From positions 620,001 through 684,000 of the forward strand of contig NZ_CP150277.1 in the NCBI RefSeq assembly GCF_037977385.1: a DNA stretch of 64,000 bases. Reading direction: 5' to 3'. This DNA is from Terribacillus sp. FSL K6-0262. Lineage in GTDB: Bacteria > Bacillota > Bacilli > Bacillales > Amphibacillaceae. The notes beneath the pieces were generated by a model. The model made no database searches, had not been told where the DNA came from, and worked only from the letters and a program-made list of their open reading frames with translations. Both the position numbers and the translations under genes were made by a program. This document shows, piece after piece, positions 35,463-45,581 of the stretch (position 1 is the stretch's first letter; every line of letters starts with the position of its first letter).

Positions 35463-38305
35463 ACGCTAACTCCTCCCTTGGACAGCTTTAAGGCTTGGTT
35501 GATGATCTGCTTTTGCTCTGTTTTATGGATGGCAGGCTTACCCACTGCCGGTGATGCCCGATCCGGGCGGCCGATGTATTCAAGTGTCTGATCCTCTGAC
35601 AGAATCGCTTCGATCCTGTCGCGGACAAATGTCCATGCTCCCATATTACGCGGTTCTTCCTGTACCCATCTCACTTCGCTGATAGACGGATAGTCCTTGA
35701 AGATCTGTTTGATTTTCTGGGCAGGGAATGGATAAAGCTGTTCCAGACGGACGATATGGAGTTCTTCAAATGAACCAGTTTCTTTCTCCATCGCTTCTTC
35801 CAGATCCACCATCACTTTTCCGCTGCCTAATACGAGAGTTCTCGCCGTTTCGGATGTTGCCTCATTGTTAGGCTGAACTCGCAAGGAAGAAAAGCTTCCT
35901 TCCGTAAATTCCTCCAGCTTGCTTGCCAACCGGGCACTTCGCATCAAGCTTTTCGGCGTCATGAGCACGAGCGGTCTTGCCTCTTCCCTTCCGCCCAGTT
36001 TCGCCTGTCTGCGGAGTAGATGGAAGAGCTGGGCGGAACTCGTCACATTCGCGATGATCAAGTTATTCTCAGCTGCAAGCTGCAGGAATCTTTCCACGCG
36101 GCCGCTGGAATGCTCCGGTCCCTGGCCTTCGTAGCCATGCGGCAGCAAAATTGCCATATTGGATTTCTCGCCCCATTTGGCACGCCCTGCTGCAATGAAC
36201 TGATCGAAAAGCACCTGCCCTGTATTGGCGAAGTCACCGAATTGCGCCTCCCAAATGACAAAAGCATCCGGATTGTGCACGCTGTAGCCATATTCAAAGC
36301 CGATGACCCCGGCTTCCGATAATGGACTGTTATGAAGGGCAAATGATTTCGCTTCATCCAGGCCATGCAGCGGAGAGTAAGTCGCATCTGTCTCGATATC
36401 ATGCAATACCGCATGTCTGTGGGCGAATGTTCCACGCTCTGAATCCTGACCTGTCAGTCTGATTGGAGTGCCTTCCTGTAAAATGCTCGCATATGCAAGA
36501 ATTTCGCCGACAGCCCAATCCGCTTTTCCCTCTTCTTCAAATGCCTGATGCCGCTTGGAAAGGATTTTGATCAGCTTTTTAAAGACTTGGAATCCTTCCG
36601 GCCGTTTCTGAAGCTGCCGATTGAGGGAGAACAATGTATCCGCAGGGACACTGGTTTTTATCTCCGGCAGATCGCATTTCAATGCTTCCGGCTCCGGTTT
36701 CGGCATTTTTTCTTTCGCCTCTTCTTCCTTCATATTCTGGAAGATATCCCTCAGATATTCACCGACTTGTTCACTCAGCACTTCATAGCCTTCCTGTCCT
36801 GTGATGACTTTCTCTTTTTCAAGCTTCCCGGAAAAGATTTTGGCTACGGTATCATGCGCATCGATGTCCTGATAAAGGATCGGCTGTGTCGAACGCGGTT
36901 CATCCATTTCATTGTGACCATATCTGCGGTACCCGACCAGGTCGATCAAGAAGTCTTTATGGAAACGCTGGCGGTATCGGAAAGCAAGCATTGCCGCTGC
37001 AACGCAGGCCAGCGGATCATCTGCATTCACGTGCACGATGGGAATCTCGAAGCCTTTCGCCAAATCACTTGCATATCGGGTGGAACGTCCATCACGGCGA
37101 TTCGTCGTGAAGCCAACCTGATTGTTTGCGATGATATGAACCGATCCAGCTGTGCTGTACCCTGGCAGATCTCCGAGGTTAAGCGTCTCAGCTACAATCC
37201 CTTCCCCGATGAATGCCGCATCGCCATGAATGAGGATACTAAGTGCTTTTGAAGGATCCTGTTCCGGATAACCCGGCTTTGAGGTATTATCCTGAGCCGC
37301 TCTCGTAAAGCCTTCTACAACCGGATTCACGAACTCCAAATGGGAAGGATTGTTTGCCAGTGTAATTCTCGTGTGCTTCTCTTGTCCTTCATGATGTTCC
37401 GCCACAGCGCCGAAATGATACTTTACATCCCCTGTCCAGCCGCCATGCAGCCCTTTAGATCCCTCGGAAGGCAGCAGTTCTTTTTCACCGGTATGATTGA
37501 ACTCGGAAAAGATGAGATCGAAGGGTTTGCCTAAAACATGCGCAAGAACGGAAAGTCTCCCCCTGTGCGCCATGCCAAGCATCACTTCATCCGTATCAGC
37601 AAGACATGCTTCTTTGATGATGGCATCAAGCATCGGCACCATCGATTCAAGACCCTCGATGGAGAAGCGTTTCTGGCCGACGAACGTACGTGAGAGGAAG
37701 GATTCAAATCCTTCTACATCTGTAAGGCGCTTCAAAATTTCCTTTTTGTCAGCTGCACTCCAAGCAGGAATATAAGAGGCCGTCTCAATTTGTTCCTGGA
37801 GCCATTTACGCTCTTCATTATCAGCAACATGATCATACTCGAAGGAAGTCGTCCCTGCATATCTCTCCTTCAATAGCTGCACGGCATCCAATGCCGTATG
37901 TACATGATCCGGAGCATCTTCCCACACAAAGCTTGCCGGGATCTCCCGAAGGTCGGATTCACTCAGCTGGAAATCTTCCATTTTGGTGAGCACTGCAGAC
38001 TCCGCGTGCTCTCCGCCTACCGGATAGATATCCGCTTCGAGATGCCCATGGCGGCGGATGGCTTCCACAAGCTGGATTGCAGCTTTTATTTTTTTGATGG
38101 ATACTTCGGAAAGTCCTGCAGATGGAGCGTCTTCCCCTTGACGCTGTGTCAGCCGCGGCTCCCCATGTGTATCGAACAATTCTTTCAATGATGCTTCCAC
38201 TGATTCCGGATCTTGCCTGTATTTGTCGTATTGCTCTTCCACATAACCCATATTCGGTCCATGGAAGTTCTCCCAGAATCTTTCACTAGATTCCTTTTGT
38301 CCCAC
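35459..38305 (-). CDS. odhA: 2-oxoglutarate dehydrogenase E1
   Basis: A 948-residue thiamine-diphosphate-dependent E1 (944 in B. subtilis). The N-terminal [20 protein letters not shown], the ThDP-binding stretch [19 protein letters not shown], and [22 protein letters not shown] are family landmarks. A GTG start was chosen because GGGGGG lies seven bases upstream; an ATG 14 codons earlier has no ribosome site. It decarboxylates 2-oxoglutarate and passes the succinyl group to OdhB. A sigma-A promoter and cre-like boxes lie upstream. Confidence 0.95.
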   Translation of the reverse strand: MGQKESSERFWENFHGPNMGYVEEQYDKYRQDPESVEASLKELFDTHGEPRLTQRQGEDAPSAGLSEVSIKKIKAAIQLVEAIRRHGHLEADIYPVGGEHAESAVLTKMEDFQLSESDLREIPASFVWEDAPDHVHTALDAVQLLKERYAGTTSFEYDHVADNEERKWLQEQIETASYIPAWSAADKKEILKRLTDVEGFESFLSRTFVGQKRFSIEGLESMVPMLDAIIKEACLADTDEVMLGMAHRGRLSVLAHVLGKPFDLIFSEFNHTGEKELLPSEGSKGLHGGWTGDVKYHFGAVAEHHEGQEKHTRITLANNPSHLEFVNPVVEGFTRAAQDNTSKPGYPEQDPSKALSILIHGDAAFIGEGIVAETLNLGDLPGYSTAGSVHIIANNQVGFTTNRRDGRSTRYASDLAKGFEIPIVHVNADDPLACVAAAMLAFRYRQRFHKDFLIDLVGYRRYGHNEMDEPRSTQPILYQDIDAHDTVAKIFSGKLEKEKVITGQEGYEVLSEQVGEYLRDIFQNMKEEEAKEKMPKPEPEALKCDLPEIKTSVPADTLFSLNRQLQKRPEGFQVFKKLIKILSKRHQAFEEEGKADWAVGEILAYASILQEGTPIRLTGQDSERGTFAHRHAVLHDIETDATYSPLHGLDEAKSFALHNSPLSEAGVIGFEYGYSVHNPDAFVIWEAQFGDFANTGQVLFDQFIAAGRAKWGEKSNMAILLPHGYEGQGPEHSSGRVERFLQLAAENNLIIANVTSSAQLFHLLRRQAKLGGREEARPLVLMTPKSLMRSARLASKLEEFTEGSFSSLRVQPNNEATSETARTLVLGSGKVMVDLEEAMEKETGSFEELHIVRLEQLYPFPAQKIKQIFKDYPSISEVRWVQEEPRNMGAWTFVRDRIEAILSEDQTLEYIGRPDRASPAVGKPAIHKTEQKQIINQALKLSKGGVSV

Positions 38306-38399
38306 GACTGTTCCCCCCAATAGAAGTAACTTTTTTAAATTGCTCATGGCTTAGTAATTGGAAATTAAATAAAGTGGCTTGATTCGTTTTCACACTCCC

Positions 38400-38428
38400 A
38401 ATATACCGTAACAAGACAAAACTTACAA
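38400..38428 (-). promoter_or_regulatory. Sigma-A promoter of odhAB
   Basis: The minus strand reads TTGTAA, a 17-base spacer, then TATATT, with the start point about 90 bases before the GTG. Confidence 0.6.
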
Positions 38429-38447
38429 CTAAAACAAGAAAATTTTT

Positions 38448-38459
38448 AAAACGCTTTCT
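38448..38459 (-). promoter_or_regulatory. cre-like element (weaker)
   Basis: GAAAGCGTTTTA on the minus strand; resembles a CcpA operator with about two mismatches, centred some 60 bases upstream of the predicted odhA start point. Confidence 0.3.
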
Positions 38460-38510
38460 TTGTTGATATATAAGGATTTATCCAAATGCATTTCATAAAT
38501 ATCATCATTT

Positions 38511-38524
38511 TGAAAGCGTTTTTA
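38511..38524 (+). promoter_or_regulatory. cre-like element
   Basis: TGAAAGCGTTTTTA matches the catabolite-responsive consensus at all but one fixed position. The odhAB operon is catabolite-regulated in B. subtilis. The site lies unusually far upstream of the promoter. Confidence 0.4.
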
Positions 38525-38566
38525 CATTTTTGTTTCAAGAAGAAAAAATCTTTGCTTTTTTTAATT

Positions 38567-38607
38567 AAAAAAGAGGATAATTGGAAATATAATTTCCAAT
38601 TATCCTC
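38567..38607 (-). terminator. Rho-independent terminator of the LTD/phosphoesterase gene
   Basis: A 16-base-pair perfect stem (GAGGATAATTGGAAAT and its complement, loop ATA) followed on the minus strand by six T residues. Confidence 0.9.
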
Positions 38608-38612
38608 CATGT

Positions 38613-41600
38613 TCATTTGTTGGCTGTCCTTCTTTTATTGAACCAGTATAATGCCGCACCTATAGCCAGAAGTACAGCTCCGGCCAAGATATAGTTGTAC
38701 AGCTGACTGGCCGTATCAGGCAGGATTCCGCCGAATGGTGTCGTTTTTTTGGAATCCGAAGGCACATTGACTGCATTGCCTGCAGTAGGTGCAGTCTGAT
38801 TCACAGGTGCAACAGTTTTATCATCCTGTCCATTGTCACCCTTCCCATTACTGCCCTTATCCGCCGGTGGGTCCTCTGCGTTATCGATAGACGGATTCTC
38901 CTCATCATCTCCAGGAGGGTCATCTCCTCCGTCGACGATTGGATCCTCCTGTCCGTTATCGTCTCCGCCCGTCGGGTTTTCTGCCGGCGGTTCATTGCCA
39001 TTGTCCCCAGGCGCAGGAGCTCCCCCTCCGGTAGTGAAGGTCCACAGATCGGATTTCATTTTTCCGCCATGTGCATCCTCGGCTACGGCATACCAGGCAT
39101 ATTCATGGTCGGACTTCAGCCCATCCCAAGTCACCGATGCATTCTCTCCACTTTTCACATTTTCGACTTTCCCGATTTCCTTCGTACCAAAGACGTTCAC
39201 TTCCACATAGTTGGTTGCTACGCGTTTTTTCTGCGCATCCAATTCAAGTCCGATGGAGAATTCGTCTACACCAGGGAATTCATCTTCATCATAATAATTG
39301 TAATCATCCATGTATGGAGAATACGTCTTTACTTTGATTTGATCTGTCTCCGCATCGAAAAGCAGGATTCGCATATAACCTTGTCCACCCTCAGGACCCG
39401 CCTGATAATCGGCTAGCATTTGGTATACCTTGCGATCAGTCACGCCATCGCCATCATCATCGATTTCATCGACGAGCATATCGGCAGCGTGATAGTGACC
39501 GCAAAGCACTGCAAATACATTCGGATTATCCAGGACAAGCTCCTGATAGAGCTGTTCACCTACCGGATGACGGTTTCCGGAAGACAGCAAATATTCGTGG
39601 AAATTAAGGATGGCTTTTCGATCCGAGTGTGCTTTCAGCACTGCATCCGCCCATGCAATTCCTTCTTCCTCGATACCCCAGCCAAGATAGACCATGATAT
39701 AGTCATTCCCATTCGAGGATATCAAATCATAATGTCCCCTGTTATTCTTGTAGGAACCGCCATACCAAGGCTTATCGGCGAAACGGTCCTCACCGAAATA
39801 TTTGTAGTACTCCGTATAGTCGTTACTCTTTTGTTCCACATCATGGTTGCCGGCAAGGACACCGTAAGGAATGCCTGCGTCATCCAATACCTGCATCGCT
39901 TTATCCGCAACTTCCCATTGATATGGCTGATCTGAGAAGTTCACCAAATCACCTGTGTGGATGACATAGTCGATATTGTACTTGTCCTTGTTTTCCGCGA
40001 TCCAATTCACTTGATCATTGTAGATATGCGGATAGCTTTCAGAATAATACTGTGTATCGGACATCCAGACGAAGGAATAATCATAATCTTCATCCTCGAT
40101 TGCAATTTCATCCTGAATCAGGACGTTGATCTTGTAATCCTTCACAAAGGCATCGACACTTACGGAACCCTGCAAATCAAAGTCCTCATCCCCCGCTACT
40201 TTATAATCGATAAGCTGCCAATCTTCTTCTTGATGGTTCCATGCATACATGGAAACTTTGCGGCCTGGCAGGGAGTTTCCGCTCCAATTGACTTCAACTA
40301 CATTTTTATCGTCGACATCCTTGGATACAGGAACCTCGAAGCGATGATAAGGGAACTGCGTTTCGCTGTCATTGATCAGATATTTATCATCAATATCTGC
40401 AACCTTATCAATATCTTCGCTGCTGAATGCTTCTTCCCCCTCAGGCGCATAATCGGACGGCGGCTCATAATCAGCAGCATTCTTATATGCTTTGATTTCA
40501 CTATCCTGGCTCACTTTGTATTTATGCCCTTGATAGAAAGTGACGTCCATATCATCACCAGTCGGATCAGTCACTTTCACTTCAAGCTCCGGATTCTTTC
40601 CGACATTGCCTGCTTCATCCTCAGGTTTGATCAATTCCGGCGCAGCAGGCTGCTCTTTCGGTGTGGAAAAATTAATTGTGCGAACTTCTTCATTCCCGGC
40701 TTTATCAGCAGCACGCAGGATAAGCTTATGATCACCAGCAGATAAAGCCGCAGATGAAGTCTCATATGGGAGCTTGATTTCTTCCCCATCCAATTCTGCC
40801 GTAAGACTATCCAGGCCGCTCAGTGCGTCTTCTGCACTTGCCTCGATCGTGAATGGGCCTTTGTATGATTTCCCATCCTCCATCGACGTTTCAATGACAG
40901 GTACTGTGTTATCGACAGTCACGGATACTTTGTCTGAAGCTTCTTTACCTCTTGCTTCTATCGTATGCGTACCATCATCCGTTTTTGTCGTATCCCAATC
41001 ATAGGCGCTAGCTTGGAATTTCTCCGGATCGATGGTGAAAGTGAAATCTTGGACTGGTCGGTAATTTCCGTTATCACCAATATCAATCACTTGATCGGGA
41101 TCAGCAAAATCCGGATCGTACAAGACAGTGCCATCGCCCAGGACAAGACGGACATTCTTCGCATCGAAGTCATCCCGGTTTTCCGGGGATTCCAGCTGGA
41201 ATGGGGAAGCTTTGTTTCCGGCATGGATGCTGATTGTGTTTTCCCCAGCCTTCAAGGTATCCGGATCGACCGGCACGGTAATGGTCGTATACGTATCGAT
41301 CCAATCATCGAATATGTGCAGCACTTCTCCATCCTGTACAACTGCATTTTGGAAATACGTATTGATGCCATTCACATCAAATGCAAAATAAGCTTCCGTT
41401 TCCAATGCTTTATCTGTCTGATCGACTTCTTTTCCATCGATCAGCAGTGTCGTTTCCTGCTCCGTGTCGGAGGTCGCTTTCAGCTTGTAGGTTCCAGATA
41501 GAAGCTGTCCCTCCTCCACATTCAATCGCGGACTCGTTTCCTTTTGATCACGCTCTATACTGACTCGTTTTGTGTCCGTCTTTGTTTCATTGAAACCATC

Positions 41601-44426
41601 CGTTGCCGTCACATAATATTCCACATAGTCCTTTGCTATCAGCTCTGGCGTATAAACCGTGTGATGATAATAGCCGGTCTGCTCATTTTTGATGAGGTCG
41701 ACTTGCTTGAAATCACCGTTTTCATCCGTTCGGTAATATACCGTAACACGTTTTACATCTTTATCATCAGAAGCTTCGACCGTAAGCTGTAAATCTTCTG
41801 TTTGGTTGATGGTGTCTATTTCCGTCAGATCCTTCACTTCCGGTGCTGCAGTGTCTTCTTCAACCTGTATAGGCTCACCTGGCACTTGATCCGGAGTAAC
41901 ACTTCCCGGAGTACCAAAAACGGAACCGGCGTTCAGCTTCAGCATATTCGTCGATCCATCAAGCGGATACTTGTAGTTGATTCCCATATTGGCAGCAGTA
42001 TCCTTCACGTCAGCAACTTCGTTATATGTTGCCATGGCAATCGTATTGCCTGCCTTTGTGGCAACACCAACCCCGCGCTGGCTGCCATTCGCCATCCCGG
42101 CTGACTGAACTTTGAACAGGTTTTCACCCAGCGTGAGATTCGTGCCGTAATTCGCGTTAAAATCATCTGCCGTCAAATCATTATTGGAGCCGTTGATAAT
42201 CCAGAATACAGCTGTTTCACCAGGCTGGATGACTGGACTTTCATCGGGTCTCCAAGCAGTCACTCTCGTATCCGGATACACATACGCCAACTCATAGTCC
42301 TGCATATCGACCGGTGCTGTCGTGTTGTTATAGACTTCGATGAATTCATAACCATCTGCACCATTCACATTCGAGGAATCCGGGACCAGTTCTGTCACCA
42401 ATAAGGAAGGAAGAGTGGTATAATCCGTATCCGGCTTCTTCACTTCCACCTTGAACGTATCTGTTTTGGAGCTATTGAAACCATCGGATGTTTCGATGTA
42501 ATATTCCAGCGTCCCTGCTTCCAGTTCAGCTGTCGGAATCTCTGCTTGGTAGGAGTCCCCGGTTTTCTGCATGCTGAATTGCTCAAAATCACTTGCGCCT
42601 TCTTTCTTGACGTAAAGTGTGACATGCTGAATGAAATTCTCTTCGGTTATTTCCGCTTCGATGTGAAGCGGTGCAGGAATGGAAACTGTTTTCACAGGCT
42701 CGTGTTTGATTTCCGGCGGAGTTTCATCCTTTTCAACCTTCACCGTTTCCGACGGAACCTGTCCATCGATCAAACTGCCCGGAGAGGCTTCCAGCTGAAG
42801 CCCCACCTTTGTCATTTGTGCTGTACCCGAAGCTTTGTAAGTGATGCCTTGATTCGGATATGTGTCATCGATTCCTTCTGCGTCATTGTAACTCGCTGCA
42901 GCGAGCTGCGCTCCGCTGTCCGCCTGGAATGCAATCGTTCGGGCTGAGCCATTTGCCATCCCATCATTATGGATTTCGATAAGTTGATTTTCCGTCAGAT
43001 CAGTCTGATAATGACTGTTGAAATCAGCCAGGCCAAGCGATTGATTGGCCTCATTCTTGATCCAGATCACCGCTGTGCCTTCTGGCTCCAACATGACAGA
43101 GCGATCGATATCCCAATCTGTCTGCCTGCCATCAGGATACTGATAGGATAGCTTGTAGTCCTTGAGATCCATAGGCTGATCCGAGTTGTTATACACTTCG
43201 ATAAACTCATACGCATCCGAACCACTGATATTATCACTATCAGGAACCATTTCCGTGATGAGGACCGGCGGCTGTATCTGCGTATCGGCTTCAACGGTCG
43301 CTATTTCCATTTGCTGCAAACCACTTTCAGGAAAACGCAGAGGAGTACCTTCGCTGACCGCATCGATACTGTATTGGAAGGAAGGACTCCAAAGCTCTTC
43401 TTTAGGAATGACCGCTTCCCAAGTTCCATCGCCTTTATCCGTCATATCCACTTTCTGTTCTGCCATGCCCGGAGCAGTAATATAAGTCAGGACGGCGGAA
43501 TCTGCATCGCCATTCTCAATGGAAGCGCGGATTATAAGGTCGCTGCTTCCATCGGCGCTGGTGATAGCTTCATGGATCAAGGAAGGCCGTTCCTCTTGCT
43601 GCTCTTCATCCTGTTCATCTGCTTGCCCTCCATCACTTTCCGTGGTTTGCTCTTTTGCCAATCGTTCTTCTTTTTCCTCGACTGGCTTCTGTTCATCTGC
43701 TGCCTCGGCTTGCTTGTCCTGCTTTTGATCAGCCGTCTCCTGATCAGCCTCTTCTTCCTTATCTGCAGGTGCTTCCTTCACATCCTCCCCCGAGGCATCC
43801 GGCTGCGGACTGCCCGCTGTATCTTCCTGTTCATCTTCTTTCTGATCTTGCTCTATCTTTTCGGATCCTGGTGATGGCGCTGCAAGTATGGTTGGTGTTT
43901 TCTGATCATCAACGAAATGGATGCTTTCTGCCTGTCCCACATCCTGAAAGTGGAATACAGAAACAGAAGTTTGCTCGGCTGCGCTATCGGTGATGGACAG
44001 CTGCTGCTCTTCATCCTGGAATATGTAAGGCTCTGTTACATTAGTGAATGCAGACTCAGTCAGCTCAGTTCCAAAATGACCATTGAAAGCTTCGACTGTC
44101 GTCTCATTATCCAAAGCGAGTACTGCATAGCCTCCGGCCGGGATTTGTTCATTCGGTTCTTGGAATTCGAGCTTTTGATCCTGGTCCGTTGTGTATGTAA
44201 GCTCCAGATCCTTCCAGGATTTTGCTTCTTCCGTTCCATTATGTACTTCGATAAAAGAGAAACCTTCGGCACCTTGTTTATCGCTTCCATACACTTCCGT
44301 GATTGAAACCTTGTTCTCTTGGAGTTTCTCCTCTGCCTTTGCGACTGGAATGGATGCGGGCACAACTGTCTGCATCAGCAGCAAACATGCACTGAGACCG
44401 GCAGCCACTCGATATGAACGCTTCAT
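38613..44426 (-). CDS. Giant LPDTA-anchored surface protein with lamin-tail and metallophosphoesterase domains
   Basis: A 1937-residue secreted protein. A signal peptide (residues 1-31) is followed by a lamin-tail domain (about 38-175), an E/D/Q-rich acidic linker (about 190-285), an Ig-like block, and two further lamin-tail domains starting near 388 (LITEMVPDSDN) and 675 (LVTELVPDSSN). Several Ig-like modules follow, then a calcineurin-like phosphoesterase (about 1450-1700) with MSDTQ, HTGDLVN, AGNHD, NFHEYL and GHYHAAD metal-ligand motifs. An Fn3-like domain, a Pro/Gly/Asp-rich wall spacer, LPDTA (1902-1906), a membrane segment and KRR complete it. LPDTA/LPDTS is the class D sortase signal used by B. 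subtilis YfkN and YhcR. Likely a wall-bound phosphodiesterase or nucleotidase; substrate unknown. Confidence 0.85.
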   Translation of the reverse strand: MKRSYRVAAGLSACLLLMQTVVPASIPVAKAEEKLQENKVSITEVYGSDKQGAEGFSFIEVHNGTEEAKSWKDLELTYTTDQDQKLEFQEPNEQIPAGGYAVLALDNETTVEAFNGHFGTELTESAFTNVTEPYIFQDEEQQLSITDSAAEQTSVSVFHFQDVGQAESIHFVDDQKTPTILAAPSPGSEKIEQDQKEDEQEDTAGSPQPDASGEDVKEAPADKEEEADQETADQKQDKQAEAADEQKPVEEKEERLAKEQTTESDGGQADEQDEEQQEERPSLIHEAITSADGSSDLIIRASIENGDADSAVLTYITAPGMAEQKVDMTDKGDGTWEAVIPKEELWSPSFQYSIDAVSEGTPLRFPESGLQQMEIATVEADTQIQPPVLITEMVPDSDNISGSDAYEFIEVYNNSDQPMDLKDYKLSYQYPDGRQTDWDIDRSVMLEPEGTAVIWIKNEANQSLGLADFNSHYQTDLTENQLIEIHNDGMANGSARTIAFQADSGAQLAAASYNDAEGIDDTYPNQGITYKASGTAQMTKVGLQLEASPGSLIDGQVPSETVKVEKDETPPEIKHEPVKTVSIPAPLHIEAEITEENFIQHVTLYVKKEGASDFEQFSMQKTGDSYQAEIPTAELEAGTLEYYIETSDGFNSSKTDTFKVEVKKPDTDYTTLPSLLVTELVPDSSNVNGADGYEFIEVYNNTTAPVDMQDYELAYVYPDTRVTAWRPDESPVIQPGETAVFWIINGSNNDLTADDFNANYGTNLTLGENLFKVQSAGMANGSQRGVGVATKAGNTIAMATYNEVADVKDTAANMGINYKYPLDGSTNMLKLNAGSVFGTPGSVTPDQVPGEPIQVEEDTAAPEVKDLTEIDTINQTEDLQLTVEASDDKDVKRVTVYYRTDENGDFKQVDLIKNEQTGYYHHTVYTPELIAKDYVEYYVTATDGFNETKTDTKRVSIERDQKETSPRLNVEEGQLLSGTYKLKATSDTEQETTLLIDGKEVDQTDKALETEAYFAFDVNGINTYFQNAVVQDGEVLHIFDDWIDTYTTITVPVDPDTLKAGENTISIHAGNKASPFQLESPENRDDFDAKNVRLVLGDGTVLYDPDFADPDQVIDIGDNGNYRPVQDFTFTIDPEKFQASAYDWDTTKTDDGTHTIEARGKEASDKVSVTVDNTVPVIETSMEDGKSYKGPFTIEASAEDALSGLDSLTAELDGEEIKLPYETSSAALSAGDHKLILRAADKAGNEEVRTINFSTPKEQPAAPELIKPEDEAGNVGKNPELEVKVTDPTGDDMDVTFYQGHKYKVSQDSEIKAYKNAADYEPPSDYAPEGEEAFSSEDIDKVADIDDKYLINDSETQFPYHRFEVPVSKDVDDKNVVEVNWSGNSLPGRKVSMYAWNHQEEDWQLIDYKVAGDEDFDLQGSVSVDAFVKDYKINVLIQDEIAIEDEDYDYSFVWMSDTQYYSESYPHIYNDQVNWIAENKDKYNIDYVIHTGDLVNFSDQPYQWEVADKAMQVLDDAGIPYGVLAGNHDVEQKSNDYTEYYKYFGEDRFADKPWYGGSYKNNRGHYDLISSNGNDYIMVYLGWGIEEEGIAWADAVLKAHSDRKAILNFHEYLLSSGNRHPVGEQLYQELVLDNPNVFAVLCGHYHAADMLVDEIDDDGDGVTDRKVYQMLADYQAGPEGGQGYMRILLFDAETDQIKVKTYSPYMDDYNYYDEDEFPGVDEFSIGLELDAQKKRVATNYVEVNVFGTKEIGKVENVKSGENASVTWDGLKSDHEYAWYAVAEDAHGGKMKSDLWTFTTGGGAPAPGDNGNEPPAENPTGGDDNGQEDPIVDGGDDPPGDDEENPSIDNAEDPPADKGSNGKGDNGQDDKTVAPVNQTAPTAGNAVNVPSDSKKTTPFGGILPDTASQLYNYILAGAVLLAIGAALYWFNKRRTANK

Positions 44427-44468
44427 ACAGCTCCCCCTATCTTTTATTGGAATCGTTCTCCCGCATTC

Positions 44469-44522
44469 ATTCTAGAGTTTATGTATTAAGGATTTATAAA
44501 GAAGCTGTAAATTGTTGTCATA
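44469..44522 (-). promoter_or_regulatory. Candidate Pho-box promoter region
   Basis: On the minus strand TTTACA, TTTATA and TTAATA follow each other with exact five-base spacers (11-base period), preceded by a weaker ATGACA, and a TAGAAT -10 lies nine bases downstream. This is the arrangement of PhoP direct repeats (TTWACA-like) in Bacillus. It lies upstream of the surface phosphoesterase gene. Confidence 0.4.
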
Positions 44523-44593
44523 ATACTTCGACAAAAATCGCTAAATGGTTAACCAGAAAAAAATAAAGCGACAATATGCCGCTTGTTTATTTC

Positions 44594-45472
44594 CTAAAAC
44601 CGTGTCGAATAAGTAAGAAGCTGTTCAATAAAGTGTTCGCTAGCCGGTGAACGTACACTGCCTTCCCGCCAGGCCACGCCGATTTGCCTTTCGGTAGGTT
44701 CAATCAGAGGAATGCTTTTTACATGATGCATATGAAGGCTTTCCAGTGATGGAAGCAAGGCAATACCCTGTCCGGCAGCGACAAGGCCTAGTATGGTCAT
44801 CATATCTTCACTTTCAAATGCGATTTTCGGCTCCAAACCATACTTTTCCACTATCTGTTCAAACATCACCCTGGCACTGTAGCCGGGACGGATGAGCAGG
44901 AAGGGCTCCTTTTCTATTTGCTTGAGTGCCAGCTGCTTTTCTTCTGCGAGCGGATGTGTATCGGAGACGAATACATAGAGCTGGTCTGTCCATAATTTCC
45001 TCCAGGACAAACCTTCCGCCCCCTGATCCATATTACAAATACACAAATCAAGCTTCCCTTCCTTCAACTGATCGATAAGTTCTTGTGTCGAGCCTTGATA
45101 CAGGGAAATTTCCACTGATGGATAACATTCTTTAAAATGCTTTAACAGCCGCGGGATATGCTGGAGTCCCTGCGATCTCATGAATCCAAGTGTAATCTCC
45201 CCATATTGCGGATCCTTCATTTTACGTATGTGCCGCTCGGCCTTCTCCATTTCCTCCAGTATTTTGACTGCATGTGCATAGAAGGCTTCCCCATAGCGGC
45301 TCCGCACAATGCCTCTTCCTCTTTTCTCAAAAAGCTGGACGCCCAGTTGCTCCTCCAGCTTCTGGATCGACCTGCTCAATGCCGGCTGGGATATTGCCAA
45401 TGCTTTTGCCGCCTGAAGATAATGCTCACGCTCCGCCACTTCCTTAAAATAAACGAGCTGCTGCCATTCCAT
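44594..45472 (-). CDS. LysR-family transcriptional regulator
   Basis: A 292-residue LysR regulator: N-terminal winged helix (MEWQQLVYFKEVAEREHYLQAAKALAISQPALSRSIQKLE) and a periplasmic-binding-like effector domain with GSTQELIDQLKEGKLDLCI and GLVAAGQGIALLPS. The ATG reading MEWQQL gives the canonical LysR start; an ATG four codons earlier is possible. It is divergent from a TauE/SafE exporter, with an ATGC-N11-GCAT dyad between them, so it most likely controls that exporter and itself in response to an unknown, perhaps sulfur-containing, ligand. Confidence 0.92.
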   Translation of the reverse strand: MEWQQLVYFKEVAEREHYLQAAKALAISQPALSRSIQKLEEQLGVQLFEKRGRGIVRSRYGEAFYAHAVKILEEMEKAERHIRKMKDPQYGEITLGFMRSQGLQHIPRLLKHFKECYPSVEISLYQGSTQELIDQLKEGKLDLCICNMDQGAEGLSWRKLWTDQLYVFVSDTHPLAEEKQLALKQIEKEPFLLIRPGYSARVMFEQIVEKYGLEPKIAFESEDMMTILGLVAAGQGIALLPSLESLHMHHVKSIPLIEPTERQIGVAWREGSVRSPASEHFIEQLLTYSTRF

Positions 45473-45513
45473 CGAACCACCCATAACCTTTCTGCATTGA
45501 TTGTATGATTTTT

Positions 45514-45532
45514 ATGCATTATACAATAGCAT
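45514..45532. promoter_or_regulatory. LysR-type operator (T-N11-A dyad)
   Basis: ATGC, 11 bases, GCAT, a perfect-arm T-N11-A motif in the divergent intergenic region. It overlaps a TATAAT on the LysR strand, fitting autoregulation. Confidence 0.5.
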
Positions 45533-45581
45533 TTTACTATGGTTAAATATAATTACAACTAGAAATGAGGGAAGTATTAGT

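Noticed and set aside
38833..44306. Many long plus-strand open frames opposite the giant surface protein gene
   Set aside because: They are antisense shadows without ribosome sites and with non-protein-like composition; the minus strand has clear domains throughout.
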